A stretch of 64,000 nucleotides of DNA from Actinomadura sp. WMMA1423 (GTDB lineage: Bacteria; Actinomycetota; Actinomycetes; Streptosporangiales; Streptosporangiaceae): assembly GCF_006547145.1 (NCBI RefSeq), contig NZ_CP041244.1, positions 4,340,001 to 4,404,000 on the forward strand. Reading direction: 5' to 3'. The notes below the pieces were generated by a model that worked only from the letters and a program-made list of their open reading frames with translations, had not been told where the DNA came from and did not search any database. Positions 50,693 to 58,816 of the stretch are shown here, in pieces (within the stretch, counting starts at the first letter, position 1; each line of letters begins with the position of its first letter). A program made the position numbers and the translations under genes.

Positions 50693-51424
50693 TCAGGTGT
50701 AGGGGTCCTCCTTCGCCAGGACGCGGCCCGCGAACTCCTTCAGGGCGTCCAGGGCGCGCAGGTAGGGCATCGGCCCGTAGGAGACGCGCGCGACGCCCAT
50801 CTCCGCCAGTTCCGTGAGCGACGTCCCCGGGAAGTTGTTCGCGTTGACCGGCCCCGGAATCCCCTTGACCAGGGATGGGATCGCGTCCGGCGGCGCCGTG
50901 ATCGGGTAGACGCAGTCGGCCCCCGCCTCGATGTACAGCCGCCCGCGGGCGATCGCGGCCTCGACCGGGTCCGGCGCCTTGGCGACGAACGTGTCGGCGC
51001 GGGCGTTGATCACCAGGGCGTCGCCGGCCGCCGCCCGGACGGCGGCGATGTACTCGGCCTGCGTCTCCGGCTTCGCCAGCTCCCCGGCGTAGGTGTCCTC
51101 CAGGTTGCAGCCCGCGGCGCCGACGGCGAGCAGCCGCTCGACCAGCTCGCCCGGCTGGAGCCCGTACCCGGCCTCCGCGTCCACCGTGACGGGGACGGTC
51201 GCCGCGCGGATGACGCGCCCCGCGGCGGCGAACATCTCCTCCACGGGCGCCCCCTCGTGGTCGGGGTAGCCGAGCATGGCGGACACGGCGGCGCTGGCGG
51301 TGGCGAGGGCCGGGAACCCGGCCTCCTGGACGATCTTCGCGCTCCCCGCGTCCCAGACGTTGGGCAGCAGGAGCGGGTCTCCGGGACGGTGCAGTTCGCG
51401 GAGGCGCGCGGCGTTCTCGGTCAT
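50693..51424 (-). CDS. Isocitrate lyase/PEP mutase family protein
   Basis: The 243-residue protein shows LLLPNVWDAGSAKIVQEAGF, VTVDAEAGYG with the metal-binding acids, GCNLEDTYAG and VINARADTF. The classical KKCGH-type catalytic loop of isocitrate lyases is not seen, so it belongs to the PEP mutase/oxaloacetate hydrolase side. ATG 51424 follows AAGGAG by about 8 bases. Reaction unknown. Confidence 0.82.
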   Translation of the reverse strand: MTENAARLRELHRPGDPLLLPNVWDAGSAKIVQEAGFPALATASAAVSAMLGYPDHEGAPVEEMFAAAGRVIRAATVPVTVDAEAGYGLQPGELVERLLAVGAAGCNLEDTYAGELAKPETQAEYIAAVRAAAGDALVINARADTFVAKAPDPVEAAIARGRLYIEAGADCVYPITAPPDAIPSLVKGIPGPVNANNFPGTSLTELAEMGVARVSYGPMPYLRALDALKEFAGRVLAKEDPYT

Positions 51425-51569
51425 CTTCTGTCTCCTTCTCTTTCCCACTGGGAGCGGAGGGCCCCGCCGGATTGTGACATCCCCCGACGGCGGCCCCTCC
51501 CGCCGCCTGGCCGTCCCGGCCATGGGTTAGCGTCTTGGTGATCATTCGCTTGCGACGAGGGAGTACGCG

Positions 51570-52598
51570 ATGCAGCCGTGGTCCGCCGATCTCGCCGGCC
51601 GCCTGGAAGACCACGTCGTCAGCAGCGAGCTGCTGCGCGGCAACCCGCTGGACGACCCGCACGAGCGGCCGGTACTGGTGTACGTACCGCCCGGATACGA
51701 CGACGAACCGGACCGCCGCTACCCCAGCGTCTACGTGATCACCGGGTTCACCGGGCACGTCGGGATCTGGCGCAACCGGATGCCCTACCGGCAGCCGTTC
51801 CCCGAGACGGCCGACGCGGTGTTCGCCGCCGGCGAGGCGCCGCCCGCGATCGTGGTGTTCGTGGACGCCTGGACGGCGCACGGCGGCAGCCAGTTCGTCG
51901 ACTCGCCGGGCACGGGCCGCTACCACTCCTACATCTGCGACGAGGTCGTCCCGTGGGTGGACGGCCGCTACCGGACGCTCGACGCGCCCGAGCACCGGGC
52001 GATCAGCGGCAAGTCCAGCGGCGGCTACGGCGCGATGATCACGCCGATGCTCCGCCCCGACCTGTTCGGCGCGCTCGCGACGCACGCCGGAGACGCCCTG
52101 TTCGAGTACTGCTACCTCACCGAGTTCCCGAAATGCGTCCGCCACCTGCGCAAGTACGACGGCGACATCATGCGCTGGTGGGGCGACTTCAAGAGCCGCA
52201 CCTCCTTCACCAAGCCCGAGGACATGGATCTGCTCAACATCCTCGGCATGGCGCTGTGCTACTCGGCGAACGAGGACGGCACGGTCGAGCTGCCGTTCGA
52301 CCCGGTCACCGGCGTGCTGCGGCCGGAGGTGTGGGAGCGGTGGCTCGCCTTCGACCCGGTCCGGATGGTGCCGGAGCACGCCGAGGCGATGCGGTCCCAG
52401 CGGGCGATCTGGATCGACGGCGGCACGCGCGACGAGTGGTACCTCGACATCGGCGCGCAGGCGTTCCACCGGGCGCTGCTCGACGCGGGCGTCGCGGAGG
52501 ACGTGATCCATTTCGAGCTGTTCGACGCGGGCCACGGCGGCATCGACTACCGCTACCCGCTGGCGCTCTCCTGGCTCTGCCGCCGCATCGCCCCCTGA
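51570..52598 (+). CDS. Esterase D/antigen 85-like alpha/beta hydrolase
   Basis: The 342-residue protein has VLVYVPPGYDDEPDRRYPSVYVITGF, the nucleophile Ser in ISGKSSGGYGA, and a late DAGHGGIDYRYP with the catalytic His. There is no signal peptide, so it is probably cytoplasmic, unlike antigen 85. ATG 51570 follows GAGGGAG. It stands alone with a strong hairpin after it. Substrate unknown. Confidence 0.82.
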   Translation: MQPWSADLAGRLEDHVVSSELLRGNPLDDPHERPVLVYVPPGYDDEPDRRYPSVYVITGFTGHVGIWRNRMPYRQPFPETADAVFAAGEAPPAIVVFVDAWTAHGGSQFVDSPGTGRYHSYICDEVVPWVDGRYRTLDAPEHRAISGKSSGGYGAMITPMLRPDLFGALATHAGDALFEYCYLTEFPKCVRHLRKYDGDIMRWWGDFKSRTSFTKPEDMDLLNILGMALCYSANEDGTVELPFDPVTGVLRPEVWERWLAFDPVRMVPEHAEAMRSQRAIWIDGGTRDEWYLDIGAQAFHRALLDAGVAEDVIHFELFDAGHGGIDYRYPLALSWLCRRIAP

Positions 52599-52646
52599 TC
52601 GCGGGCCGGGCGCCTCAACGCCCGCGCCGCTCCCGAGGTTCCCTGC

Positions 52647-52684
52647 CGGACGGGCCGGGCCGATCCGTCGGCCCGGCCCGTCCG
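52647..52684 (+). terminator. Very stable hairpin after the esterase gene
   Basis: A perfect 17-bp stem (52647-52663 with 52668-52684) and a TCCG tetraloop lie 48 bases after the stop. No T tract, but the stem is one of the most stable in the window. Confidence 0.7.
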
Positions 52685-52704
52685 CGCCTGCCTGCCACGA
52701 CGTT

Positions 52705-52790
52705 CCATTGGTTTCAGAGAGCCGTTCCACATAATTGAAAATCCAGAACCAAATGGATTTATTGACTCCTTTCCCGAACCAGGGTGCACT
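52705..52790 (+). promoter_or_regulatory. Copy 1 of a conserved upstream element, before the M4 peptidase
   Basis: The segment contains CCATT, TTTCAGAG, CCGTTC, ATTGAAAATCCAG, ATGGAT and TTGACT in that order, and TGCACT 17 bases after TTGACT (-35/-10-like spacing). AAATCCA-N8-TGGATTT forms a 7-bp inverted repeat that could be an operator. The same series recurs at 55583-55676. It is the only A/T-rich part of the gap and the likely promoter for the peptidase gene. Confidence 0.6.
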
Positions 52791-52918
52791 TCGGGTCAGC
52801 TCATCCGGATGAGTCCCCCATCCATACCCCCCGCCGAGCGGGCGGGGGCCGCGACGCTCCTACAAGGAGTTCCGCGTCCCCACCCCCACCCCGCCCGGCA
52901 CGTGGAAGGAGCACCCCC

Positions 52919-54481
52919 GTGAGACACCAGACCGCGATCGGGGCGGCGGCCCTGTCCGTCGGCCTCGCCGTGGCGATGTCCTCGCCCGCCTCAGGTGCGG
53001 CACCCCGCACCGCCCCCGCGGCCCCGGCAAGGCCGGACCCCCGCACCGTCGCCGCCGCCTCGGCGGACCGCCTGGTCGCGGCGAAGCCCGCCGAGTTCAA
53101 GAAGGCACCCAAGGACAGGATCGTCCGGCGCGGGGTCACCTCGGGCCTGCGCGGCCTGCAGTACGTGGCCTACGAGCGCACCTACGACGGCCTGCCCGTC
53201 TACGGCGGCGATTTCGTCGTCACCACCGACGGGAGCGGCGGCGTGCTGAGCACCATGGTCGACCAGGTCCGCGAGCTCAACGTCTCGACGAAGGCCTCGG
53301 TCGGCGCGGGGCAGGCCGCGGCCACGTCGCGCGCCCGCGTGACCAGGGTCGACAGCGCCTCCGCTCCCCGCCTGACGGTGCTGGCCGAGGGCACGGGACG
53401 GCTCGTCTACGAGACGGTCGTCAGCGGCGCCCGGAAGAACGCCCCGACGAAACTGCACGTGTTCGTCGACGCCGAATCCGGCAAGGTCGTCAAGACCTAC
53501 GACGAGGTCATGGACGCGGCCGACGACCGGAGCTACTACCACGGGACCGTCGACCTGAGCACCGCCGCCACGTCGATGACCGACCCGCTCCGCTCCGGCA
53601 TCCGGTGCGGAGGCCAGAACGGCTCCACCTACACCGGCACCGACAGCGCGTGGGGCAACGGCAGCGGCACCAACCTGGAGACGGCCTGCGTCGACGCGCT
53701 GTACGCCGTCCAGAAGGAGTGGGACATGCTGCGGTCCTGGCTCGGCCGCAACGGCATCAACGGCAGCGGCGGCGGCTTCCCGCTCCGCGTCGGCCTGAAC
53801 GACGTCAACGCCTACTGGAACGGCAGCTACACCAACTTCGGCCACAACCAGTCGAACACCAGGCAGGCCACCTCGGTCGACGTCGTGGGCCACGAGAACG
53901 GGCACGCGATCTTCCAGACCACGCCCGGCGGCTCCAGTGGCGGCAGCGGCACCGAGAAGGGCGGGATGAACGAGTCGGCCGGCGACATCTTCGGCGCGCT
54001 GACCGAGCACTACATGAACGAGCCCTCCACGTACGACCCGCCGGACTACCTGGTCGGCGAGGAGGTCGACCTGGTCGGCAGCGGCCCGATCCGCAACATG
54101 TACAACCCGTCGGCGCTGGGCGACCCGAACTGCTACTCGTCCTCGATTCCGCGGACCGAGGTGCACGCGGCGGCCGGCCCGCAGAACCACTGGTTCTACC
54201 TCCTGGCCGAGGGGTCGAGGCCGACCAACGGCAACCCGACCAGCCCCACCTGCAACGGTTCCACCGTCACGGGCATCGGCATCCAGAAGGCCGGACAGAT
54301 CTTCATGGGCGGCCTGAACCGCAAGGTGACGAGCTGGAGCCACGCCCGCGCCCGCGTGGCCACGATCGCCGCGGCGGTCGAGCTGTTCCCCGGCTCCGCC
54401 ACCGAGTGCAACGCGGTGAAGGCGGCCTGGAGCGCGATCAGCGTTCCCGCGCAGAGCGGCGAGGCGTCCTGCGGCGCCTAG
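52919..54481 (+). CDS. Secreted M4 family (thermolysin-like) metallopeptidase
   Basis: The 520-residue preproprotein starts with a signal peptide (about residues 1-30), then a propeptide with the FTP/PepSY-like part (RGLQYVAYERTYDGLPVYGG). The catalytic domain has the zinc motif HENGH with Glu326 at residues 325-329, the third ligand Glu352 in NESAGD, and the transition-state His424 in QNHWFY. It contains a cysteine-bearing insert (residues about 225-265) not present in thermolysin. GTG 52919 follows AAGGAG by 5-6 bases. It would degrade proteins outside the cell. Confidence 0.92.
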   Translation: MRHQTAIGAAALSVGLAVAMSSPASGAAPRTAPAAPARPDPRTVAAASADRLVAAKPAEFKKAPKDRIVRRGVTSGLRGLQYVAYERTYDGLPVYGGDFVVTTDGSGGVLSTMVDQVRELNVSTKASVGAGQAAATSRARVTRVDSASAPRLTVLAEGTGRLVYETVVSGARKNAPTKLHVFVDAESGKVVKTYDEVMDAADDRSYYHGTVDLSTAATSMTDPLRSGIRCGGQNGSTYTGTDSAWGNGSGTNLETACVDALYAVQKEWDMLRSWLGRNGINGSGGGFPLRVGLNDVNAYWNGSYTNFGHNQSNTRQATSVDVVGHENGHAIFQTTPGGSSGGSGTEKGGMNESAGDIFGALTEHYMNEPSTYDPPDYLVGEEVDLVGSGPIRNMYNPSALGDPNCYSSSIPRTEVHAAAGPQNHWFYLLAEGSRPTNGNPTSPTCNGSTVTGIGIQKAGQIFMGGLNRKVTSWSHARARVATIAAAVELFPGSATECNAVKAAWSAISVPAQSGEASCGA

Positions 54482-54508
54482 CCCGCCAGACCTGACCGCC
54501 CCCCGCCC

Positions 54509-54547
54509 GCGGCCCGTGACCGGGCCCGCTCCCCGGTCACGGGCCGC
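54509..54547 (+). terminator. Hairpin between the M4 and M28 peptidase genes
   Basis: A perfect 16-bp stem (54509-54524 with 54532-54547) with a 7-base loop ends 20 bases before the next start. It may end the M4 transcript or act as an attenuator or stabiliser between two co-transcribed genes. Confidence 0.6.
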
Positions 54548-54567
54548 ACCCCTACCTGGAGGAACGC

Positions 54568-55533
54568 ATGAGATCGCGCATGATCGCGGCCTTGGGCGCG
54601 GTGGCCCTGGCGGCATCGGCCCTGCTCGCCCCGTCCGGCGCCTCGGCCGCGCCCGCCACGCTGGCCGCGCCCGACATCCCGCTCGCCAACGTCAAAGCCC
54701 ACCTGTCCCAGTTGCAGAGCATCGCCAGTGCCAACGGCGGGAACCGCGCCCACGGCCGCCCCGGCTTCCGCGCCTCGATCGACTACGTGAAGGGCAGGCT
54801 GGACGCCGCCGGCTACCAGACCAGCGTCCGGACGTTCACCTCCGGCGGCGCCACCGGCTACAACCTCATCGCCGACTGGCCCGGCGGCGACACGAGCAAC
54901 GTCCTGATGACCGGCGCCCACCTCGACAGCGTGACGGCCGGGCCCGGCATCAACGACAACGGCTCCGGCTCCGCCGCGAACCTCGAGGTCGCCCTCGCCG
55001 TCGCCCGCGCGAACCACCAGCCCAAGCGGCACCTGCGGTTCGGCTGGTGGGGCGCCGAGGAGCGCGGCCTCGTCGGCTCGACCAACTACGTCAACGGCCT
55101 GTCCTCCACCGAGCGGTCGAAGATCAAGAGCTATCTGAACTTCGACATGGTCGGCTCCCCCAACCCCGGCTACTTCGCCTACGACGGCGATGGCTCCAGC
55201 GGCAGCGGCGGCCCCGCCGGGTCCGCCGAGATCGAGCGGGTCCTGCGCGCCTACTTCCAGTCGATCAACGTGCCCGTCCAGGACACCGCGTTCGACGGCC
55301 GCTCCGACTACGGGCCGTTCATCCGGTACGGGATCGCCTCCGGCGGCCTGTTCACCGGCGCCGAAGGACGCAAGACGACCCAGCAGGCGCAGCTCTGGGG
55401 CGGTCAGGCCGGCGTCGCCTTCGACCGCTGCTACCACTCCTCGTGCGACACCACGTCCAACATCAACGACACCGCGCTCGACCGCAACGCCGACGCCATC
55501 GCCAACGCCGTCTGGACGCTCAGCGCCGCCTGA
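54568..55533 (+). CDS. Secreted M28 family aminopeptidase (Streptomyces griseus aminopeptidase-like)
   Basis: The 321-residue protein has a signal peptide (residues 1-28) and all parts of the di-zinc site: His118 in TGAHLDSV, Asp in INDNGSG, the Glu pair in WWGAEERG, Asp in NFDMVGS and the late His in CYHSSCDT, where two cysteines probably form a disulphide. It would remove N-terminal hydrophobic residues from peptides. ATG 54568 follows GGAGG. With the M4 enzyme it gives an endo- plus exopeptidase pair. Confidence 0.93.
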   Translation: MRSRMIAALGAVALAASALLAPSGASAAPATLAAPDIPLANVKAHLSQLQSIASANGGNRAHGRPGFRASIDYVKGRLDAAGYQTSVRTFTSGGATGYNLIADWPGGDTSNVLMTGAHLDSVTAGPGINDNGSGSAANLEVALAVARANHQPKRHLRFGWWGAEERGLVGSTNYVNGLSSTERSKIKSYLNFDMVGSPNPGYFAYDGDGSSGSGGPAGSAEIERVLRAYFQSINVPVQDTAFDGRSDYGPFIRYGIASGGLFTGAEGRKTTQQAQLWGGQAGVAFDRCYHSSCDTTSNINDTALDRNADAIANAVWTLSAA

Positions 55534-55582
55534 GACACCCGGCGACCCCGGTTCAACCCAGCCAGGTATCCGCAGGTCGGGG

Positions 55583-55676
55583 CCCATTTTCAGAGTTTTC
55601 CAGGGCCCCGTTCACACGATTGAAAATCCAGTGGCGGATGGATCCGTTGACACCCCACCGCCCGCCGCGATGCACT
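55583..55676 (+). promoter_or_regulatory. Copy 2 of the conserved upstream element, no obvious gene behind it
   Basis: It repeats the order of copy 1: CCATTTTCAGAG, CCGTTCACA, ATTGAAAATCCAG, ATGGAT, TTGACA (55647-55652) and TGCACT after 18 bases (55671-55676). The inverted repeat is shorter here (ATCCA-N8-TGGAT). It lies 50 bp after the M28 stop and about 100 bp before the terminator at 55773. Confidence 0.55.
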
Positions 55677-55772
55677 CGTGACCGGCCCCCCACCCGGGCT
55701 GTTCACCAGAAGACCGCACGGGACACTCGACCCATCCGTGCACAGAGAAAGATGGGGACCCCGCCCCCCGCC

Positions 55773-55811
55773 GGCGCCCCTTGGCCGCAGTGCCAGGGGG
55801 CGCCTTTCTTT
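55773..55811 (+). terminator. Rho-independent terminator with T tract
   Basis: GGCGCCCCTTGGC (55773-55785) pairs with GCCAGGGGGCGCC (55792-55804), one T-G wobble, and is followed by TTTCTTT (55805-55811). It is the only hairpin I noted in the window with a clear T tract. It could end M28 read-through or a short transcript started at copy 2 of the element. Confidence 0.75.
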
Positions 55812-55864
55812 CCGTGCGGGCCGGGCTCGCGACGCCTGTCGGTGGCACCGGGCAGACTGGAGCC

Positions 55865-56077
55865 ATGTGCCGCAGTATCAAAACGCTTCGACCGCCGTAC
55901 TCTGACGACGTCACCGATGAGGACGTTCGGGCGGCGGCGCTCCAGTATGTGCGGAAGATCTCCGGGTTCCGGGCGCCCGCCTCGCACAACGCGGAGGCGT
56001 TCGACCGGGCCGTGGAGGAGATCGCACGGAGCACCGCCGCCCTTCTCGACTCCCTCGAGGTGCGGGGGCGCCGTTAG
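55865..56077 (+). CDS. DUF2277 family small protein
   Basis: The 70-residue product begins MCRSIKTLRPPYSDDVTDED and continues with AALQYVRKISGFRAPASHN, the full-length signature of DUF2277, a conserved small family of unknown function. No strong ribosome binding site is visible (GGAGCC at about 55858). Its stop overlaps the stop of the convergent aspartate-semialdehyde dehydrogenase gene (TTAG). Confidence 0.85.
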   Translation: MCRSIKTLRPPYSDDVTDEDVRAAALQYVRKISGFRAPASHNAEAFDRAVEEIARSTAALLDSLEVRGRR

Positions 56078-57096
56078 CCCTCGGCGGCGACCAGTTCGGC
56101 GATCTGGACGGTGTTGAGGGCCGCGCCCTTGCGCAGGTTGTCGCCCGAGCAGAAGAGGGCGAGGCCGTTCTCCACGGTCTCGTCGCGGCGGATGCGGCCC
56201 ACGTAGGTGGGGTCCTGGCCCGCGGCCTCGAGCGGCGTCGGGACGTCGGAGAGCACCACGCCGGGCGCGCCCGCGAGCAGCTCGCTCGCGCGCTCGGGGC
56301 CGAGCGGGCGCTCGAAGCGGGCGTTGACCTGCAGGGAGTGGCCCGTGAAGACGGGGACGCGCACGCAGGTGCCCGACACCTTCAGGTCCGGGATCTCCAG
56401 GATCTTGCGGCTCTCGTTGCGGAGCTTCTGCTCCTCGTCGGTCTCGGCGAGGCCGTCGTCGACGATCGAGCCCGCCATGGGCAGGACGTTGAAGGCGATC
56501 GGTCGCACGTAGACGGAGGGCTCGGGGAACTCCACGGCCGTCCCGGAGTGGGTCAGCCGGTCGGCGGACTGGACGGTCTTGGCCGCCTGGTCGTGCAGCT
56601 CGGCGACGCCGGAGAGGCCGCTGCCGGAGACGGCCTGGTAGGTGGAGACGACGAGGGCGGTCAGCCCGGCCTCGGCGTGCAGGGGGCGCAGCACCGGCAT
56701 CGCGGCCATCGTGGTGCAGTTCGGGTTGGCGATGATGCCCTTGGGGCGCCGCGTCGCGGCGTGCGGGTTGACCTCCGCGACGACGAGCGGGACGTCCGGG
56801 TCCATCCGCCAGCCCGACGAGTTGTCGATCACGACGGCGCCCGCGGCGGCGACCTTCGGGGCCAGTTCCTTGGACGTGGTCTTGCCCGCCGAGAACAGCA
56901 CGATGTCGAGACCGGAGTAGTCGGCGGCGGCCGCGTCCTCGACGGTGATCTCGGTGCCGTTCCACGGGAGCCTGCGGCCCGCGGAGCGCGCGGAGGCGAA
57001 GAGCCGCAGCTCGTCGACCGGGAATCCTCGTTCGGCCAGGATCTCGAGCATCTTGGCCCCGACCTGTCCGGTGGCCCCGACGATGCCGACTCTCAT
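56074..57096 (-). CDS. asd: Aspartate-semialdehyde dehydrogenase
   Basis: The 340-residue enzyme has the NADP-binding VGIVGATGQVG, the catalytic Cys in IANPNCTT, and later YQAVSGSGLSG and PVFTGHSLQVNARF with the active-site His. It makes aspartate semialdehyde for lysine/diaminopimelate, threonine and methionine synthesis. ATG 57096 follows GAGGGAG; the frame is open 30 codons upstream but the protein family begins here. The usual aspartokinase partner is not in the window. Confidence 0.95.
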   Translation of the reverse strand: MRVGIVGATGQVGAKMLEILAERGFPVDELRLFASARSAGRRLPWNGTEITVEDAAAADYSGLDIVLFSAGKTTSKELAPKVAAAGAVVIDNSSGWRMDPDVPLVVAEVNPHAATRRPKGIIANPNCTTMAAMPVLRPLHAEAGLTALVVSTYQAVSGSGLSGVAELHDQAAKTVQSADRLTHSGTAVEFPEPSVYVRPIAFNVLPMAGSIVDDGLAETDEEQKLRNESRKILEIPDLKVSGTCVRVPVFTGHSLQVNARFERPLGPERASELLAGAPGVVLSDVPTPLEAAGQDPTYVGRIRRDETVENGLALFCSGDNLRKGAALNTVQIAELVAAEG

Positions 57097-57193
57097 GCCG
57101 CTCCCTCGTGTAGATCGCTCGACCGGGCGAGTCTGCCCAGGTCGAATGCGGGACGTCCAGTGAATAACCCTACGCGGAGGGTTCAAGCAACGC

Positions 57194-58345
57194 TTAACGG
57201 AAGGCGTCCAGCCCGGTGACGGCCTTCCCCAGGGTGAGCAGGTGAACCTCCTGGGTGCCCTCGTAGGTCAGCACGCTCTCCAGGTTGTTCATGTGCCGGA
57301 TGACCGGATATTCGAGCGTGATCCCGTTGGCGCCGAGGACGGTCCGGGCCTCGCGGGCGACGTCCAGCGCGGCGCGGACGTTCGCGAGCTTGCCGAACGA
57401 GACCTGCTGCGGAGTCACGGTCCCCTCGTCCTTGAGCCGCCCGACGTGCAGGGCGACGAGGCCCGCCTGGCCGAGGGCGACCTCCATCCAGGCGAGCTTC
57501 TCCTGCGTGAGCTGGAACGACCCGATCGGCTTGCCGAACTGCTCGCGCGTCTTGGCGTAGTCGACGGCCGCCTCGTAGCAGGACCGCCCGGCCCCGACGG
57601 CGCCCCAAAGGATCCCGTAGCGGGCCTCCGAGAGGCAGCCGAGCGGGCCCTTCAGCCCCCTCACGCCGGGCAGCATCGCCGACTCCGGCAGCCGCACGCC
57701 GTCCAGCACCAGCTCGGAGGTCACCGAGGCCCGCAGCGACAGCTTCCGGTGGATGTCGCTCGCGGTGAACCCGGGGGTGCCCTTCGGGACGAGGAAGCCG
57801 CGGATGCCGTCGTCGGTGCGCGCCCACACCACGGCGACGTCGGCGATCGACCCGTTGGTGATCCACATCTTGGCGCCGTCGAGCACCCAGTCGGCGCCGT
57901 CCCGGACGGCCCGGGTGAGCATGTCGCCGGGGTCGGAGCCGCGGTCGGGCTCGGTCAGCCCGAAGCAGCCGATGGCCTCCCCGGCGGCCATCCTCGGCAG
58001 CCACTCGTTCTTCTGGTCCTCCGACCCGTACTTGTGGATCGCCGCCATCGCCAGCGAGCCCTGGACGGAGACGAAGCTGCGCAGCCCCGAGTCGGCCGCC
58101 TCCAGCTCCCGGCATGCGACCCCGTAGGCGACGGCGCTCGTACCGGCGCAGCCGTAGCCCTCCAGGTGCATGCCGAGCAGCCCCAGTTTGCCCAGCTCGG
58201 GCGCCAGCTCGCGGGCGGGGAACGTCCCGTCCTCGAACCAGGCCGCCAGGTGCGGCGCCACCTTCTCCGCGACGAACGCGCGCACGGTGTCGCGGACCAT
58301 CCGCTCCTCGTCGGTGAGCCGGTCGTCTACGCGCAGCACGTCCAT
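57194..58345 (-). CDS. Acyl-CoA dehydrogenase, glutaryl-CoA dehydrogenase-like
   Basis: The 383-residue protein has GCFGLTEPDRGSDPG, VLDGAKMWITNG, KTREQFGKPIGSFQLTQEKLAWM and the catalytic Glu in VLTYEGTQEVHLLTLG, which resembles glutaryl-CoA dehydrogenases. ATG 58345 was chosen because the family starts here; an in-frame start further upstream adds only a basic stretch. It is not in the catabolic operon at 34804-40425. Confidence 0.9.
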   Translation of the reverse strand: MDVLRVDDRLTDEERMVRDTVRAFVAEKVAPHLAAWFEDGTFPARELAPELGKLGLLGMHLEGYGCAGTSAVAYGVACRELEAADSGLRSFVSVQGSLAMAAIHKYGSEDQKNEWLPRMAAGEAIGCFGLTEPDRGSDPGDMLTRAVRDGADWVLDGAKMWITNGSIADVAVVWARTDDGIRGFLVPKGTPGFTASDIHRKLSLRASVTSELVLDGVRLPESAMLPGVRGLKGPLGCLSEARYGILWGAVGAGRSCYEAAVDYAKTREQFGKPIGSFQLTQEKLAWMEVALGQAGLVALHVGRLKDEGTVTPQQVSFGKLANVRAALDVAREARTVLGANGITLEYPVIRHMNNLESVLTYEGTQEVHLLTLGKAVTGLDAFR

Positions 58346-58419
58346 GCGGGGTCTCCTCCGTCCGGGGCCGTCCGCCACGAGGGTACGTCGGGGGCCCGAC
58401 CCTGACCGGGCAGGGGTCC

Positions 58420-58447
58420 AATCAGGGACGAATCAGGGCGAATCCGG
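58420..58447 (+). repeat. Short direct repeats AATCAGGG before the PspC gene
   Basis: AATCAGGG occurs at 58420-58427 and 58431-58438, with a looser third copy AATCCGG at 58441-58447. The 10-11 bp spacing equals one helix turn, as for an activator or repressor that binds one face. It is 43-70 bp before the PspC start. Confidence 0.4.
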
Positions 58448-58489
58448 ATGTCAGAGTTACCTTCCGCTGGGCATGATCGAGGCATGGAC

Positions 58490-58816
58490 ATGGACAAGAC
58501 CACCACCAGCCAGCCCACCACGGGCAAGCAGCTCCGCCGCACCAGCGAGGGACGGATGATCGCCGGCGTGTGCTCCGGCGCCGGCCGCTACCTCGGCATC
58601 GACCCCAACATCCTCCGGCTCGGCCTGGCCGTGTTCACGATCTTCGGCGGGGCCGGCGTCGCGCTGTACGCGATCGCGTGGCTCCTGATCCCCGAGGAGG
58701 GGGCGCAGAAGTCGGTCGCCGAGGACCTGTTCAAGAAGGCGAGCGACTCCCCGACCGTCCAGGACGCGGTGCGCAAGGGCAAGGACGCGGTCAACAAGAA
58801 CCGCACCCACGCCTAG
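58490..58816 (+). CDS. PspC domain membrane protein
   Basis: The 108-residue product has the PspC domain: QLRRTSEGRMIAGVCSGAGRYLGIDP followed by the membrane segment LRLGLAVFTIFGGAGVALYAIAWLLIPEE. The C-terminal tail is charged (QDAVRKGKDAVNKN). ATG 58490 is 7 bases from GAGG; ATG 58484 is also in frame but too close to it. PspC proteins respond to envelope stress; no other psp gene is near. Its stop overlaps the MFS stop (CTAG). Confidence 0.88.
   Translation: MDKTTTSQPTTGKQLRRTSEGRMIAGVCSGAGRYLGIDPNILRLGLAVFTIFGGAGVALYAIAWLLIPEEGAQKSVAEDLFKKASDSPTVQDAVRKGKDAVNKNRTHA

Noticed and set aside
52784..52918. Upstream extension of the M4 peptidase frame
   Set aside because: The extension has no ribosome binding site and would place sequence before a proper signal peptide that starts at GTG 52919.
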